The position numbers were made by a program, and so were the translations under genes. Positions 14,453 through 25,678 of a stretch of DNA of 39,739 nt are shown here, piece by piece. Below the pieces are notes generated by a model. The model had not been told where the DNA came from and did not search any database. It saw nothing but the letters and a program-made list of their open reading frames with translations. The DNA lies in contig NEEC01000357.1 of the NCBI GenBank assembly GCA_002189035.1, positions 1-39,739 of the forward strand. The letters run 5' to 3'. The stretch comes from Utricularia gibba (Eukaryota; Streptophyta; Magnoliopsida; Lamiales; Lentibulariaceae). The first letter of the stretch is position 1. Each line of letters begins with the position of its first letter.

Positions 14453-15069
14453 AAAAGCTTGTCGTTTTTGGCGGGTGATGTCGTTGTGAACTTCGTTCTG
14501 ACCAAGGTTCGGTCTGACTCCTTTGCCACATCGGGTCCTACTCGACGAAAATCGTGATGCAGTTATTGAAGTTAGGATTCATGAGCACCCAAAATGGTTT
14601 TCTCAACCGCATGCTTTATATTTGAGGAGGCGCTCTCGTGGGGCAACGGTATCGAGCAGGAGGTCGAGTCGAGCTCGGGCCAGAGTCATTTGTAGCCCGG
14701 CAAAAAATTGATGCATTTATTAACGTTGGTTATTAGGCTGCCTACATGTTTCTCAAGGAAAAGCTTGTCGTTTCTGGCGGGTGATGTCGTTGGGAACTTC
14801 GTTCTGACCCAAGGTTCGGTCTGACTCCTTTGCCACATCGGGTCCTACTCGACGAAAATCGTGATGCAGTTATTGAAGTTAGGATTCATGAGCACCCAAA
14901 ATGGTTTTCTCAACCGCATGCTTTATATTTGATAGGCGCTCTCGTGGGGCAACGGTATCGAGCAGAGGTCGAGTCGAGCTCGGGCCCATAGTCATTTGTA
15001 GCTCGGCAAAAAACTTGATGCATTTATTAACGTTGGTTTTAATAGGCTGCCTACATGGTTTTCTCAAGG

Positions 15070-16306
15070 AAAAGCTTGTCGTTTTTGGGCGGGTGATGTC
15101 GTTGTGAACTTCGTTCTGACCCAAGGTTCGGTCTGTCTCCTTTGCCAAATCGGTCCTACTCGACGAAAATCGTGATGCAGTTATTGAAGTTAGGATTTCA
15201 TGAGCACCCAAAATGGTTTTCTCAACCGCATGCTTTATATTTGAGGAGGCGCTCTCGTGGGGCAACGGTATCGAGCAGGAGGTCGAGTCGAGCTCGGGCC
15301 CATAGTCATTTGTAGCCGGCAAAAAACTTGATGCATTTATTAACGTTGGTTTTAATAGGCTGCCTACATGTTTTCTCAAGGAAAAGCTTGTCGTTTTTGG
15401 GCGGGTGATGTCGTTGGAACTTCGTTCTGACCCAAGGTTCGGTCTGACTCCTTTGCCACATCGGGTCCTACTCGACGAAAATCGTGATGCAGTTATTGAA
15501 GTTAGGATTCATGAGCACCCAAAATGGTTTTCTCAACCGCATGCTTTATATTTGATAAGGCGCTCTCGTGGGGCAACGGTATCGAGCAGGAGGTCGAGTC
15601 GAGCTCGGCCCAGAGTCATTTGTAGCCCGGCAAAAAATTGATGCATTTATTAACGTTCTATTAGGCTGCCTACATAGTTTCTCAAGGAAAAGCTTGTCGT
15701 TTCTGGCGGGTGATGTCGTTGGGAACTTCGTTCTGACCCAAGGTTCGGTCTGACTCCTTTGCCACATCGGTCCTACTCGACGAAAATCGTGATGCAGTTA
15801 TTGAAGTTAGGATGTCATGAGCACCCAAAATGGTTTTCTCAACCGCATGCTTTATATTTGAGGAGGCGCTCTCGTGGGGCAACGGTATCGAGCAGGAGGT
15901 CGAGTCGAGCTCGGGCCCATAGTCATTTGTAGCAAAAAAAATTGATGCATTTATTAACGTTGGGTTTTAATAGGCTGCCTACATTGTTTCTCAAGGAAAA
16001 GCTTGTCGTTTTTGGGCGGGTGATGTCGTTGGAACTTCGTTCTGACCCAAGGTTCGGTCTGACTCCTTTGCCACATCGGGTCCTACTCGACGAAAATCGT
16101 GATGCAGTTATTGAAGTTAGGATTCATGAGCACCCAAAATGGTTTTCTCAACCGCATGCTTTATATTTGATAAGGCGCTCTCGTGGGGCAACGGTATCGA
16201 GCAGGAGGTCGAGTCGAGCTCGGGCCATAGTCATTTGTAGCTCGGCAAAAAACTTGATGCATTTATTAACGTTGGTTTTAATAGGCTGCCTACATGTTTC
16301 TCAAGG
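15070..16306. repeat. Degenerate 4-monomer block, F-G-H-E order (copy c)
   Basis: Monomers at 15070, 15382, 15688 and 15997 repeat the F-G-H-E marker order. The first has the F-type changes GTCTGTCTCC and CCAAATCGG plus TTTCATG. The third has GATGTCATG, GAGGAGG and CCATAG like type H. This is the nearest relative, within segment I, of the sharper 4-mers that begin at 17237. Confidence 0.45.
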
Positions 16307-17236
16307 AAAAGCTTGTCGTTTTGGGCGGTGATGTCGTTGGAACTTCGTTCTGACCAAGTTCGGTCTGACTCCTTTGCCACATCGGTCCTACTCGACGAAA
16401 ATCGTGATGCAGTTATTGAAGTTAGGATTTCATGAGCACCCAAAATGGTTTTCTCAACCGCATGCTTTATATTTGATAAGGCGCTCTCGTGGGGCAACGG
16501 TATCGAGCAGGAGGTCGAGTCGAGCTCGGGCCCATAGTCATTTGTAGCCGGCAAAAAACTTGATGCATTTATTAACGTTGGTTTTAATAGGCTGCCTACA
16601 TGGTTTTCTCAAGGAAAAGCTTGTCGTTTTGGGCGGGTGATGTCGTTGGAACTTCGTTCTGACCATAGGTTCGGTCTGACTCCTTTGCCACATCGGGTCC
16701 TACTCGACGAAAATCGTGATGCAGTTATTGAAGTTAGGATTCATGAGCACCCAAAATGGTTTTCTCAACCGCATGCTTTATATTTGATAGGCGCTCTCGT
16801 GGGGCAACGGTATCGAGCAGGAGGTCGAGTCGAGCTCGGGCCCAGAGTCATTTGTAGCCCGGCAAAAAATTGATGCATTTATTAACGTTCGGCTTTATTA
16901 GGCTGCCTACATAGTTTCTCAAGGAAAAGCTTGTCGTTTCTGGCGGGTGATGTCGTTGGGAACTTCGTTCGGACCCAAGGTTCGTCTGACTCCTTTGCCA
17001 CATCGGGTCCTACTCGACGAAAATCGTGATGCAGTTATTGAAGTTAGGATTCATGAGCACCCAAAATGGTTTTCTCAACCGCATGCTTTATATTTGAGGA
17101 GGCGCTCTCGTGGGGCAACGGTATCGAGCAGGAGGTCGAGTCGAGCTCGGGCCCATAGTCATTTGTAGCTCGGCAAAAAACTTGATGCATTAATTAACGT
17201 TGGGTTTTAATAGGCGCCTACATTGTTTTCTCAAGG

Positions 17237-18483
17237 AAAAGCTTGTCGTTTTGGGCGGGTGATTTCGTTGTGAACTTCGTTGACCCAAGTTCGGTCTGAC
17301 TCCTTTGCCACATCGGGTCCTACTCGACGAAAATCGTGATGCAGTTATTGAAGTTAGGATGTCATGAGCACCCAAAATGGTTTTCTCAACCGCATGCTTT
17401 ATATTTGATAAGGTGCTCTCGTGGGGCAACGGTATCGAGTAGGAGGTCGAGTCGAGCTCGGGCCCATAGTCATTTGTAGCTCGGCAAAAAACTTGATGCA
17501 TTTATTAACGGTTGGTTTTAATAGGCTGCCTAAATGGTTTTCTCAAGGAAAAGCTTGTCGTTTTTGGGCGGGTGATGTCGTTGTGAACTTCGTTCTGACC
17601 CAAGGTTCGGTCTGTCTCCTTTGCCAAATCTGGTCCTACTCGACGAAAATCGTGATGCAGTTATTGAAGTTAGGATTTCATGAGCACCCAAAATGGTTTC
17701 TCAATCGCATGCTTTATATTTGAGGAGGCTCTCTAGTGGGGCAACGGTATCGGGCAGAGGTCGAGTCGAGCTCGGCCCAGAGTCATTTGTAGCCCGGCAA
17801 AAAAATTGATGCATTATTAACGTTCGGTTTATTAGGCTGCCTACATAGTTTCTCAAGAAAAAGCTTGTCGTTTCTGGGCGGGTGATGTCTTTTGGAACTT
17901 CGTTCTCACCATAGGTTCGGTCTGACTCCTTTGCCACATCGGGTCCTACTCGACGAAAATCGTGATGCAGTTATTGAAGTTAGGATATCATGAGCACCCA
18001 AAATGGTTTTCTCAACCGCATGCTTTATATTTGATAAGGCACTCTCGTGGGCAACGGTATCGAGCACAGGTCGAGTCGAGCTCGGGCCAGAGTCATTTGT
18101 AGCCCGGCAAAAAAATTGATGCATTTATTAATGTTCGGCTTTATAGGCTGCCTACATAGTTTCTCAAGGAAAAGCTTGTCGTTTTTACGCGGGTGATGTC
18201 GTTGAGAACTTCGTTCGACCCAAGGTTCTGTCTGACTCCTTTGCCACATCGGGTCCTACTCGACGAAAATCGTGATGCAGTTATTGAAGTTAGGATGTCA
18301 TGAGCACCCAAAATGCTTTTCTCAACCGCATGCTTTATATTTGAGGAGGCGCTCTCGTGGGGCAACGGTATCGAGTAGGAGGTCGAGTCGAGCTCGGCCC
18401 ATAGTCATTTGTAGCTCGGCAAAAAAACTTGATGCATTAATTAACGTTGGGTTTTAATAGAACGCCTACATTGTTTCTCAAGG
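17237..18483. repeat. 4-monomer higher-order repeat E-F-G-H, isolated copy (1247 bp)
   Basis: E (17237) follows a CATTAATTAACG linker and has GATTTCGTTG, GATAAGGTGC and ATCGAGTAGG. F (17549) has GTCTGTCTCC, CCAAATCTGG, TTTCATG, CTCAATCGC and GGCTCTCTAGTGG. G (17859) has GATGTCTTTTGGAAC, CTCACCATAGG, ATATCATG and AAGGCACTCTCG. H (18170) has TTGAGAAC, GGTTCTGTC, GATGTCATG and GAGTAGG, and ends in CATTAATTAACG again. The same four types recur in this order at 27.2-31.0 kb and 35.3-39.0 kb. Units F-G-H here are also the first three units of the 13-monomer repeat. Confidence 0.8.
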
Positions 18484-21400
18484 AAAAGCTTGTCGTTTTT
18501 GGGCGGGTGATGTCGTTGTGAACTTCGTTTTGACCATAGGTTCTGTCTGACTCCTTTGCCACATCGGTCCTACTCAAACAAAAATCGTGATGCAGTTATT
18601 GAAGTTAGGATGTCATGAGCACCCAAAATGGTTTTCTCAACCGCATGCTTTATATTTGAGGAGGCGCTCTCGTGGGGCAACGGTATCGAGCAGGAGGTCG
18701 AGTCGAGCTCGGGCCCATAGTCATTTGTAGCTCGGCAAAAAACTTGATGCATTTATTAACGGTTGGTTTTAATAGGCCGCCTAAATGGTTTTCTCATGGA
18801 AAAGATTGTCGTTTTTGGGGGTGATGTCGTTGTGAACTTCGTTGTGACCAAGGTTCGGTCTGTCACCTTTGCCAAATCTGGTCCTACTCGACGAAAATCG
18901 TGATGCAGTTATTGAAGTTAGATTTCATGAGCACCCAAAATGGTTTTCTCAACCGCATGCTTTATATTTGAGGAGGCGCTCTTGGGGCAACGGTATCGAG
19001 CAGAGGTCGAGTCGAGCTCGGCCCATAGTCATTTGTAGCTCGGCAAAAAACTTGATGCATTTATTAACGGTTGGTTTTAATAGGCCGCCTAAATGGTTTT
19101 CTCATGAAAAGCTTGTCGTTTTTGGCGGGTGATGTCGTTGTGAACTTCGTTCTGACCATAGGTTCGGTCTGACTCCTTTGCCACATCGGGTCCTACTCGA
19201 CGAAAATCGTGATGCAGTTATTGAAGTTAGGATGTCATGAGCACCCAAAAGTGTTTTTCTCAACCGCATGCTTTATATTTGAGGAGGCGCTCTCGTGGGG
19301 CAACGGTATCGAGCAGGACGTCGAGTCGAGCTCGGGCCCAGAGTCATTTGTAGCCCGACAAAAATATTGATGCATTTATTAACGTTCGGGCTATTAGGCT
19401 GCCTACATAGTTTCTCAAGGAAAAGCTTGTCGTTTCTGGCGGGTGATGTCGTTGGGAACTTCGTTCGACCCAAGGTTCTGTCTGACTCCTTTGCCACATC
19501 GGGTCCTACTCAACGAAAATCGTGATGCAGTTATTGAAGTTAGGATGTCATGAGCACCCAAAATGGTTTTCTCAACCGCATGCTTTATATTTGAGGAGGC
19601 GCTCTCGTGGGGCAACGGTATCGAGCAGGAGGTCGAGTCGAGCTCGGGCCCATAGTCATTTGTAGCTCGGCAAAAAACTTGATGCATTTATTAACGGTTG
19701 GTTTTAATAGGCCGCCTAAATGGTTTTCTCAAGGAAAAGCTTGTCGTTTTTGGCGGGTGATGTCGTTGTGAACTTCGTTCTGACCATAGGTTCGGTCTGA
19801 CTCCTTTGCCACATCGGGTCCTACTCGACGAAAATCGTGATGCAGTTATTGAAGTTAGGATTTCATGAGCACCCAAAATGTTTTCTCAACCGCATGCTTT
19901 ATATTTGAGGAGGCGCTCTCGTGGGGCAACGGTATCGAGCAGGAGGTCGAGTCGAGCTCGGGCCCATAGTCATTTGTAGCTCGGCAAAAAATTTGATGCA
20001 TTTATTAACGTTGGTTTTAATAGGCTGCCTAAATGGTTTTCTCAAGGAAAAGCTTGTCGTTTTTGGGCGGGTGATGTCGTTGTGAACTTCGTTTGACCCA
20101 AGGTTCGGTCTGACCTTTGCCAAATCGGGTCCTACTCGACGAAAATCGTGATGCAGTTATTGAAGTTAGGATTTCATGAGCACCCAAAAGGGTTTTCTCA
20201 ACCGCATGCTTTATATTTGATAAGGCACTCTCGTGGGGCAACGGTATCGAGCAGGAGGTCGAGTCGAGCTCGGTCCCAGAGTCATTTGTAGCCGCAAAAA
20301 ATATTGATGCATTTATTAACGTTGGGCTATAGGCTGCCTACATAGTTTCTCAAGGAAAAGCTTGTCGTTTCTGCGCGGGTGATGTCGTTGGGAACTTCGT
20401 TCGGACCCAAGGTTCTGTCTGACTCCTTTGCCACATCGGGTCCTACTCGACGAAAATCGTGATGCAGTTATTGAAGTTAGGATGTCATGAGCACCCAAAA
20501 TGGTTTTCTCAACCGCATGCTTTATATTTGAGGCGCTCTCGTGGGCAACGGTATCGAGCAGGAGGTCGAGTCGAGCTCGGGCCCATAGTCATTTGTAGCT
20601 CGGCAAAAAACTTGATGCATTTATTAACGGTTGGTTTTAATAGGCCGCCTAAATGGTTTTCTCAGGAAAAGCTTGTCGTTTTTGGGCGGGTGATGTCGTT
20701 GTGAACTTCGTTCTGACCCAAGGTTCGGTCTGTCACCTTTGCCAAATCTGGTCCTACTCGACGAAAATCGTGATGCAGTTATTGAAGTTAGGATTTCATG
20801 AGCACCCAAAATGGTTTTCTCAACCGCATGCTTTATATTTGAGGAGGCGCTCTCGTGGGGCAACGGTATCGAGCAGGAGGTCGAGTCGAGCTCGGGCCCA
20901 TAGTCATTTGTAGCTCGGCAAAAAACTTGATGCATTTATTAACGTTGGTTTTAATAGGCCGCCTAAATGGTTTTCTCAAGGAAAAGCTTGTCGTTTTTGG
21001 GCGGGTGATGTCGTTGTGAACTTCGTTCTGACCATAGGTTCGGTCTGACTCCTTTGCCACATCGGGTCCTACTCGACGAAAATCGTGATGCAGTTATTGA
21101 AGTTAGGATGTCATGAGCACCCAAAATGGTTTTCTCAACCGCATGCTTTATATTTGAGGAGGCGCTCTCGTGGGGCAACGGTATCGAGCAGGAGGTCGAG
21201 TCGAGCTCGGGCCCATAGTCATTTGTAGCTCGGCAAAAAATTTGATGCATTTATTAACGGTTGGTTTTAATAGGCCGCCTAAATGGTTTCTCAGGAAAAG
21301 CTTGTCGTTTTTGGGCGGGTGATGTCGTTGTGAACTTCGTTGTGACCAGGTTCGGTCTGACTCCTTTGCCACATCGGGTCCTACTCGACGAAAATCGTGA

Positions 21401-21608
21401 TGCAGTTATTGAAGTTAGGATGTCATGAGCACCCAAAATGGTTTTCTCAACCGCATGCTTTATATTTGAGGAGGCGCTCTCGTGGGGCAAACGGTATCGA
21501 GCAGGAGGTCGAGTCGAGCTCGGGCCCATAGTCATTTGTAGCTCGGCAAAAAATTGATGCATTTATTAACGGTTGGTTTTAATAGGCCGCCTAAATGGTT
21601 TTCTCAGG
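17549..21608. repeat. 13-monomer higher-order repeat, copy 1 (4060 bp)
   Basis: HindIII phase positions are 17549, 17859, 18170, 18484, 18800, 19107, 19421, 19735, 20048, 20356, 20667, 20982 and 21296. Nearly every unit matches the unit 13 places downstream by private markers: CTCAATCGC (about 17700 against 21765), CGTTTTGACCATAGG (18525 against 22589), GTCTGTCACC with GCAGAGG (the 18800 and 22860 units), GACAAAAATATTG (19358 against 23420), ACTCAACG (19511 against 23576) and CAAAAGGGTTTTC (20185 against 24251). The offset is 4064-4066 bp. The linker is mostly CCGCCTAAATGG. The unit at 18800 has lost HindIII (AAAAGATT). Confidence 0.85.
18800..19106. repeat. Monomer lacking the HindIII site
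   Basis: The phase motif reads AAAAGATTGTCG instead of AAAAGCTTGTCG, following CTCATGG. The equivalent unit in the second 13-mer (22860) keeps HindIII, so this change is private and recent relative to the block duplication. It was the only HindIII loss I saw among the 129 phase positions. Confidence 0.85.
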
Positions 21609-24600
21609 AAAAGCTTGTCGTTTTTGGGCGGGTGATGTCGTTGTGAACTTCGTTGTGACCCAAGTTCGGTCTGTCACCTTTGCCAAATCTGGTCCTACTC
21701 GACGAAAATCGTGATGCAGTTATTGAAGTTAGGATTTCATGAGCACCCAAAATGGTTTCTCAATCGCATGCTTTATATTTGAGGAGGCTCTCTAGTGGGG
21801 CAACGGTATCGGGCAGGAGGTCGAGTCGAGCTCGGTCCCAGAGTCATTTGTAGCCCGGCAAAAAAATTGATGCATTTATTAACGTTCGGCTTTATTAGGC
21901 TGCCTACATAGTTTCTCAAGGAAAAGCTTGTCGTTTCTGGGCGGGTGATGTCTTTTGGAACTTCGTTCTCACCATAGGTTCGGTCTGACTCCTTTGCCAC
22001 ATCGGGTCCTACTCGACGAAAATCGTGATGCAGTTATTGAAGTTAGGATATCATGAGCACCCAAAATGGTTTTCTCAACCGCATGCTTATATTTGATAAG
22101 GCACTCTCGTGGGCAACGGTATCGAGCAACAGGTCGAGTCGAGCTCGGGCCAGAGTCATTTGTAGCCCGGCAAAAAAATTGATGCATTTATTAATGTTCG
22201 GCTTTATTAGGCTGCCTACATAGTTTCTCAAGGAAAAGCTTGTCGTTTCTGGGCGGGTGATGTCGTTGAGAACTTCGTTCGGACCCAAGGTTCTGTCTGA
22301 CTCCTTTGCCACATCGGGTCCTACTCGACGAAAATCGTGATGCAGTTATTGAAGTTAGGATGTCATGAGCACCCAAAATGTTTTTTCAACCGCATGCTTT
22401 ATATTTGAGGAGGCGCTCTCGTGGGGCAACGGTATCGAGTAGGAGGTCGAGTCGAGCTCGGGCCCATAGTCATTTGTAGCTCGGCAAAAAACTTGATGCA
22501 TTAATTAACGTTGGGTTTTAATAGCGCCTACATTGTTTCTCAAGGAAAAGCTTGTCGTTTTTGGGCGGGTGATGTCGTTGTGAACTTCGTTTTGACCATA
22601 GGTTCTGTCTGACTCCTTTGCCACATCGGGTCCTACTCGACGAAAATCGTGATGCAGTTATTGAAGTTAGGATGTCATGAGCACCCAAAATGGTTTTCTC
22701 AACCGCATGCTTTATATTTGAGGAGGCGCTCTCGTGGGGCAACGGTATCGAGCAGGAGGTCGAGTCGAGCTCGGGCCCATAGTCATTTGTAGCCGGCAAA
22801 AAACTTGATGCATTTATTAACGTTGGTTTTAATAGGCCGCCTAAATGGTTTTCTCAAGGAAAAGCTTGTCGTTTTTGGGCGGGTGATGTCGTTGTGAACT
22901 TCGTTCTGACCAAGGTTCGGTCTGTCACCTTTGCCAATCTGGTCCTACTCGACGAAAATCGTGATGCAGTTATTGAAGTTAGGATTTCATGAGCACCCAA
23001 AATGGTTTTCTCAACCGCATGCTTTATATTTGAGGAGGCGCTCTCGTGGGGCAACGGTATCGAGCAGAGGTCGAGTCGAGCTCGGCCCATAGTCATTTGT
23101 AGCTCGGCAAAAAACTTGATGCATTTATTAACGGTTGGTTTTAATAGGCCGCCTAAATGGTTTTCTCAGGAAAAGCTTGTCGTTTTTGGGCGGGTGATGT
23201 CGTTGTGAACTTCGTTCTGACCATAGGTTCGGTCTGACTCCTTTGCCACATCGGGTCCTACTCGACGAAAATCGTGATGCAGTTATTGAAGTTAGGATGT
23301 CATGAGCACCCAAATGGTTTTCTCAACCGCATGCTTTATATTTGAGGAGGCGCTCTCGTGGGGCAACGGTATCGAGCAGGAGGTCGAGTCGAGCTCGGGC
23401 CCAGAGTCATTTGTAGCCCGACAAAAATATTGATGCATTTATTAACGTTGGCGCTATTAGGCTGCCTACATAGTTTCTCAAAGAAAAGCTTGTCGTTTCT
23501 GCGCGGGTGATGTCGTTGGGAACTTCGTTCGGACCCAAGGTTCTGTCTGACTCCTTTGCCACATCGGGTCCTACTCAACGAAAATCGTGATGCAGTTATT
23601 GAAGTTAGGATGTCATGAGCACCCAAAATGGTTTTCTCAACCGCATGCTTTATATTTGAGGAGGCGCTCTCGTGGGGCAACGGTATCGAGCAGGAGGTCG
23701 AGTCGAGCTCGGGCCCATAGTCATTTGTAGCTCGGCAAAAAACTTGATGCATTTATTAACGGTTGGTTTTAATAGGCCGCCTAAATGGTTTCTCATGGAA
23801 AAGCTTGTCGTTTTGGGCGGGTGATGTCGTTGTGAACTTCGTTCTGACCATAGGTTCGGTCTGACTCCTTTGCCACATCGGGTCCTACTCAACGAAAATC
23901 GTGATGCAGTTATTGAAGTTAGGATGTCATGAGCACCCAAAATGGTTTTCTCAACCGCATGCTTTATATTTGAGGAGGCGTTCTCGTGGGGCAACGGTAT
24001 CGAGCAGGAGGTCGAGTCGAGCTCGGGCCCATAGTCATTTGTAGCTCGGCAAAAAAATTTGATGCATTTATTAACGGTTGGTTTTAATAGGCGCCTAAAT
24101 GGTTTTCTCAGGAAAAGCTTGTCGTTTTTGGCGGGTGATGTCGTTGTGAACTTCGTTGTGACCCAAGGTTCGGTCTGTCTCCTTTGCCAATCTGGTCCTA
24201 CTCGACGAAAATCGTGATGCAGTTATTGAAGTTAGGATTTCATGAGCACCCAAAAGGGTTTTCTCAACCGCATGCTTTATATTTGATAAGGCACTCTCGT
24301 GGGGCAACGGTATCGAGCAGGAGGTCGAGTCGAGCTCGGCCCAGAGTCATTTGTAGCCCGACAAAAATATTGATGCATTTATTAACGTTGGCGCTATAGG
24401 CTGCCTACATAGTTTCTCAAGGAAAAGCTTGTCGTTTCTGGGCGGGTGATGTCGTTGGAACTTCGTTCGGACCCAAGGTTCTGTCTGACTCCTTTGCCAC
24501 ATCGGGTCCTACTCGACGAAAATCGTGATGCAGTTATTGAAGTTAGGATGTCATGAGCACCCAAAATGGTTTTCTCAACCGCATGCTTTATATTTGAGGA

Positions 24601-25037
24601 GCGCTCTCGTGGGGCAACGGTATCGAGCAGGAGGTCGAGTCGAGCTCGGGCCCATAGTCATTTGTAGCTCGGCAAAAAACTTGATGCATTTATTAACGGT
24701 TGGTTTTAATAGGCCGCCTAAATGGTTTTCTCAAGGAAAAGCTTGTCGTTTTTGGGCGGGTGATGTCGTTGTGAACTTCGTTGTGACCCAAGGTTCGGTC
24801 TGTCACCTTTGCCAAATCTGGTCCTACTCGACGAAAATCGTGATGCAGTTATTGAAGTTAGGATTTCATGAGCACCCAAAATGGTTTTCTCAACCGCATG
24901 CTTTATATTTGAGGAGGCGCTCTCGTGGGGCAACGGTATCGAGCAGGAGTCGAGTCGAGCTCGGGCCCATAGTCATTTGTAGCTCGGCAAAAAAACTTGA
25001 TGCATTTATTAACGGTTGGTTTTAATAGGCCGCCTAA

Positions 25038-25195
25038 ATGGTTTTCTCATGAAAAGCTTGTCGTTTTTGGGCGGGTGATGTCGTTGTGAACTTCGTTCTG
25101 ACCATAGGTTCGGTCTGACTCCTTTGCCACATCGGGTCCTACTCGACGAAAATCGTGATGCAGTTATTGAAGTTAGGATGTCATGAGCACCCAAA
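25038..25195 (+). repeat. Half-unit A of the monomer (158 bp)
   Basis: This is the first half of the reference monomer, running from one ATGGTTTTCTC block to the base before the next. It aligns over its whole length with half-unit B at an almost fixed offset: ATGGTTTTCTC (158 bp apart), TCGT (157), AAC (158), CGACGAAAA against CGGCAAAAA (155) and GATGCAGTTATTGAA against GATGCATTTATTAAC (157). The HindIII site belongs to this half only. The alignment was made by eye, so I give no identity figure. Confidence 0.75.
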
Positions 25196-25365
25196 ATGGT
25201 TTTCTCAACCGCATGCTTTATATTTGAGGAGGCGCTCTCGTGGGGCAACGGTATCGAGCAGGAGGTCGAGTCGAGCTCGGGCCCATAGTCATTTGTAGCT
25301 CGGCAAAAAATTTGATGCATTTATTAACGTTGGTTTTAATAGGCGCCTAAATGGTTTTCTCATGG
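25052..25365 (+). repeat. Representative full-length monomer (314 bp)
   Basis: This unit is close to the majority sequence and serves as the reference. Sites relative to its first base: HindIII at +1, the GATGTCGTTGTGAAC block near +25, GGTTCGG at about +56, a small inverted repeat ACGA-AAA-TCGT at +95, GATGCA at +106, the second ATGGTTTTC block at +145, SphI GCATGC at +160, SacI GAGCTC at +222, ApaI GGGCCC at +228, an A-tract at about +254 and NsiI ATGCAT at +264. I counted 20 CpG dinucleotides. Variable positions that define sub-types are GTGAAC or GGGAAC, GTCATG, TTCATG or ATCATG, TTTGAGGAGG or TTTGATAAGG, CCATAG or CCAGAG, and the closing linker (ccgcctaaatgg, ctgcctacatag or aacgcctacattg). 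Confidence 0.93.
25196..25350 (+). repeat. Half-unit B of the monomer (155 bp)
   Basis: This is the second half of the reference monomer, homologous to half-unit A. It carries the SphI, SacI, ApaI and NsiI sites. The closing linker variant GCCGCCTAAATGG, seen in many units of the 18.5-25.7 kb block, resembles the end of half A (GCACCCAAAATGG) more than the CTGCCTACATAG linker does. The aaatgg linker may therefore be nearer the ancestral state (inference). Confidence 0.72.
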
Positions 25366-25678
25366 AAAAGCTTGTCGTTTTTGGGCGGGTGATGTCGTTG
25401 TGAACTTCGTTGTGACCATAGGTTCGGTCTGACTCCTTTGCCACATCGGGTCCTACTCAACGAAAATCGTGATGCAGTTATTGAAGTTAGGATGTCATGA
25501 GCACCCAAAATGGTTTTCTCAACCGCATGCTTTATATTTGAGGAGGCGCTCTCGTGGGGCAACGGTATCGAGCAGGAGGTCGAGTCGAGCTCGGGCCCAT
25601 AGTCATTTGTAGCTCGGCAAAAAATTTGATGCATTTATTAACGGTTGGTTTTAATAGGCCGCCAATGGTTTTCTCAGG

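Larger units (their letters stand above)
1..17236. repeat. Array segment I: irregular, deletion-rich monomers
   Basis: HindIII phase positions are 11, 322, 633, 941, 1252, 1560, 1870, 2179, 2491, 2795, 3101, 3400, 3708, 4016, 4314, 4615, 4923, 5231, 5538, 5845, 6153, 6461, 6768, 7080, 7385, 7697, 8006, 8318, 8624, 8931, 9240, 9551, 9854, 10161, 10464, 10766, 11079, 11387, 11691, 12001, 12309, 12618, 12922, 13221, 13527, 13829, 14140, 14453, 14759, 15070, 15382, 15688, 15997, 16307, 16615 and 16925. Mean length is 307.6 bp, and only 305.8 bp between 9854 and 13829. Most differences are losses of one to a few bases, such as GGG to GG, CCCAAGG to CCAAGG, and GATAAGG to GATAGG. The GATAGG form occurs about 13 times here and I did not see it after 17 kb. 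Sub-type order is only loosely regular. Confidence 0.85.
21609..25678. repeat. 13-monomer higher-order repeat, copy 2 (4070 bp)
   Basis: HindIII phase positions are 21609, 21922, 22234, 22546, 22860, 23171, 23484, 23799, 24113, 24423, 24737, 25052 and 25366. This block directly abuts copy 1 and matches it unit for unit by diagnostic variants. Differences include ACTCAACG spreading to the units at 23799 and 25366, where copy 1 has ACTCGACG. Copy 2 ends in a chimeric unit, so a third full copy is absent. Confidence 0.85.

Noticed and set aside
25107-25122. Pol III B-box-like GGTTCGGTCTGAC
   Set aside because: It matches GGTTCG but lacks the following conserved A and C, and no A box lies at a suitable distance. 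It does not look like a tRNA or SINE remnant.
25146-25156. Hairpin ACGA-AAA-TCGT in each monomer as a regulatory or replication element
   Set aside because: The stem is only 4 bp with a 3-base loop and there is no further supporting structure, so it is weak as a functional claim.
25052-25365. CENP-B box (TTCGNNNNANNCGGG) in the monomer
   Set aside because: I tested the CGGG occurrences (in GGGCGGG, ATCGGG and CTCGGG) and the reverse motif. None has TTCG at the required distance.
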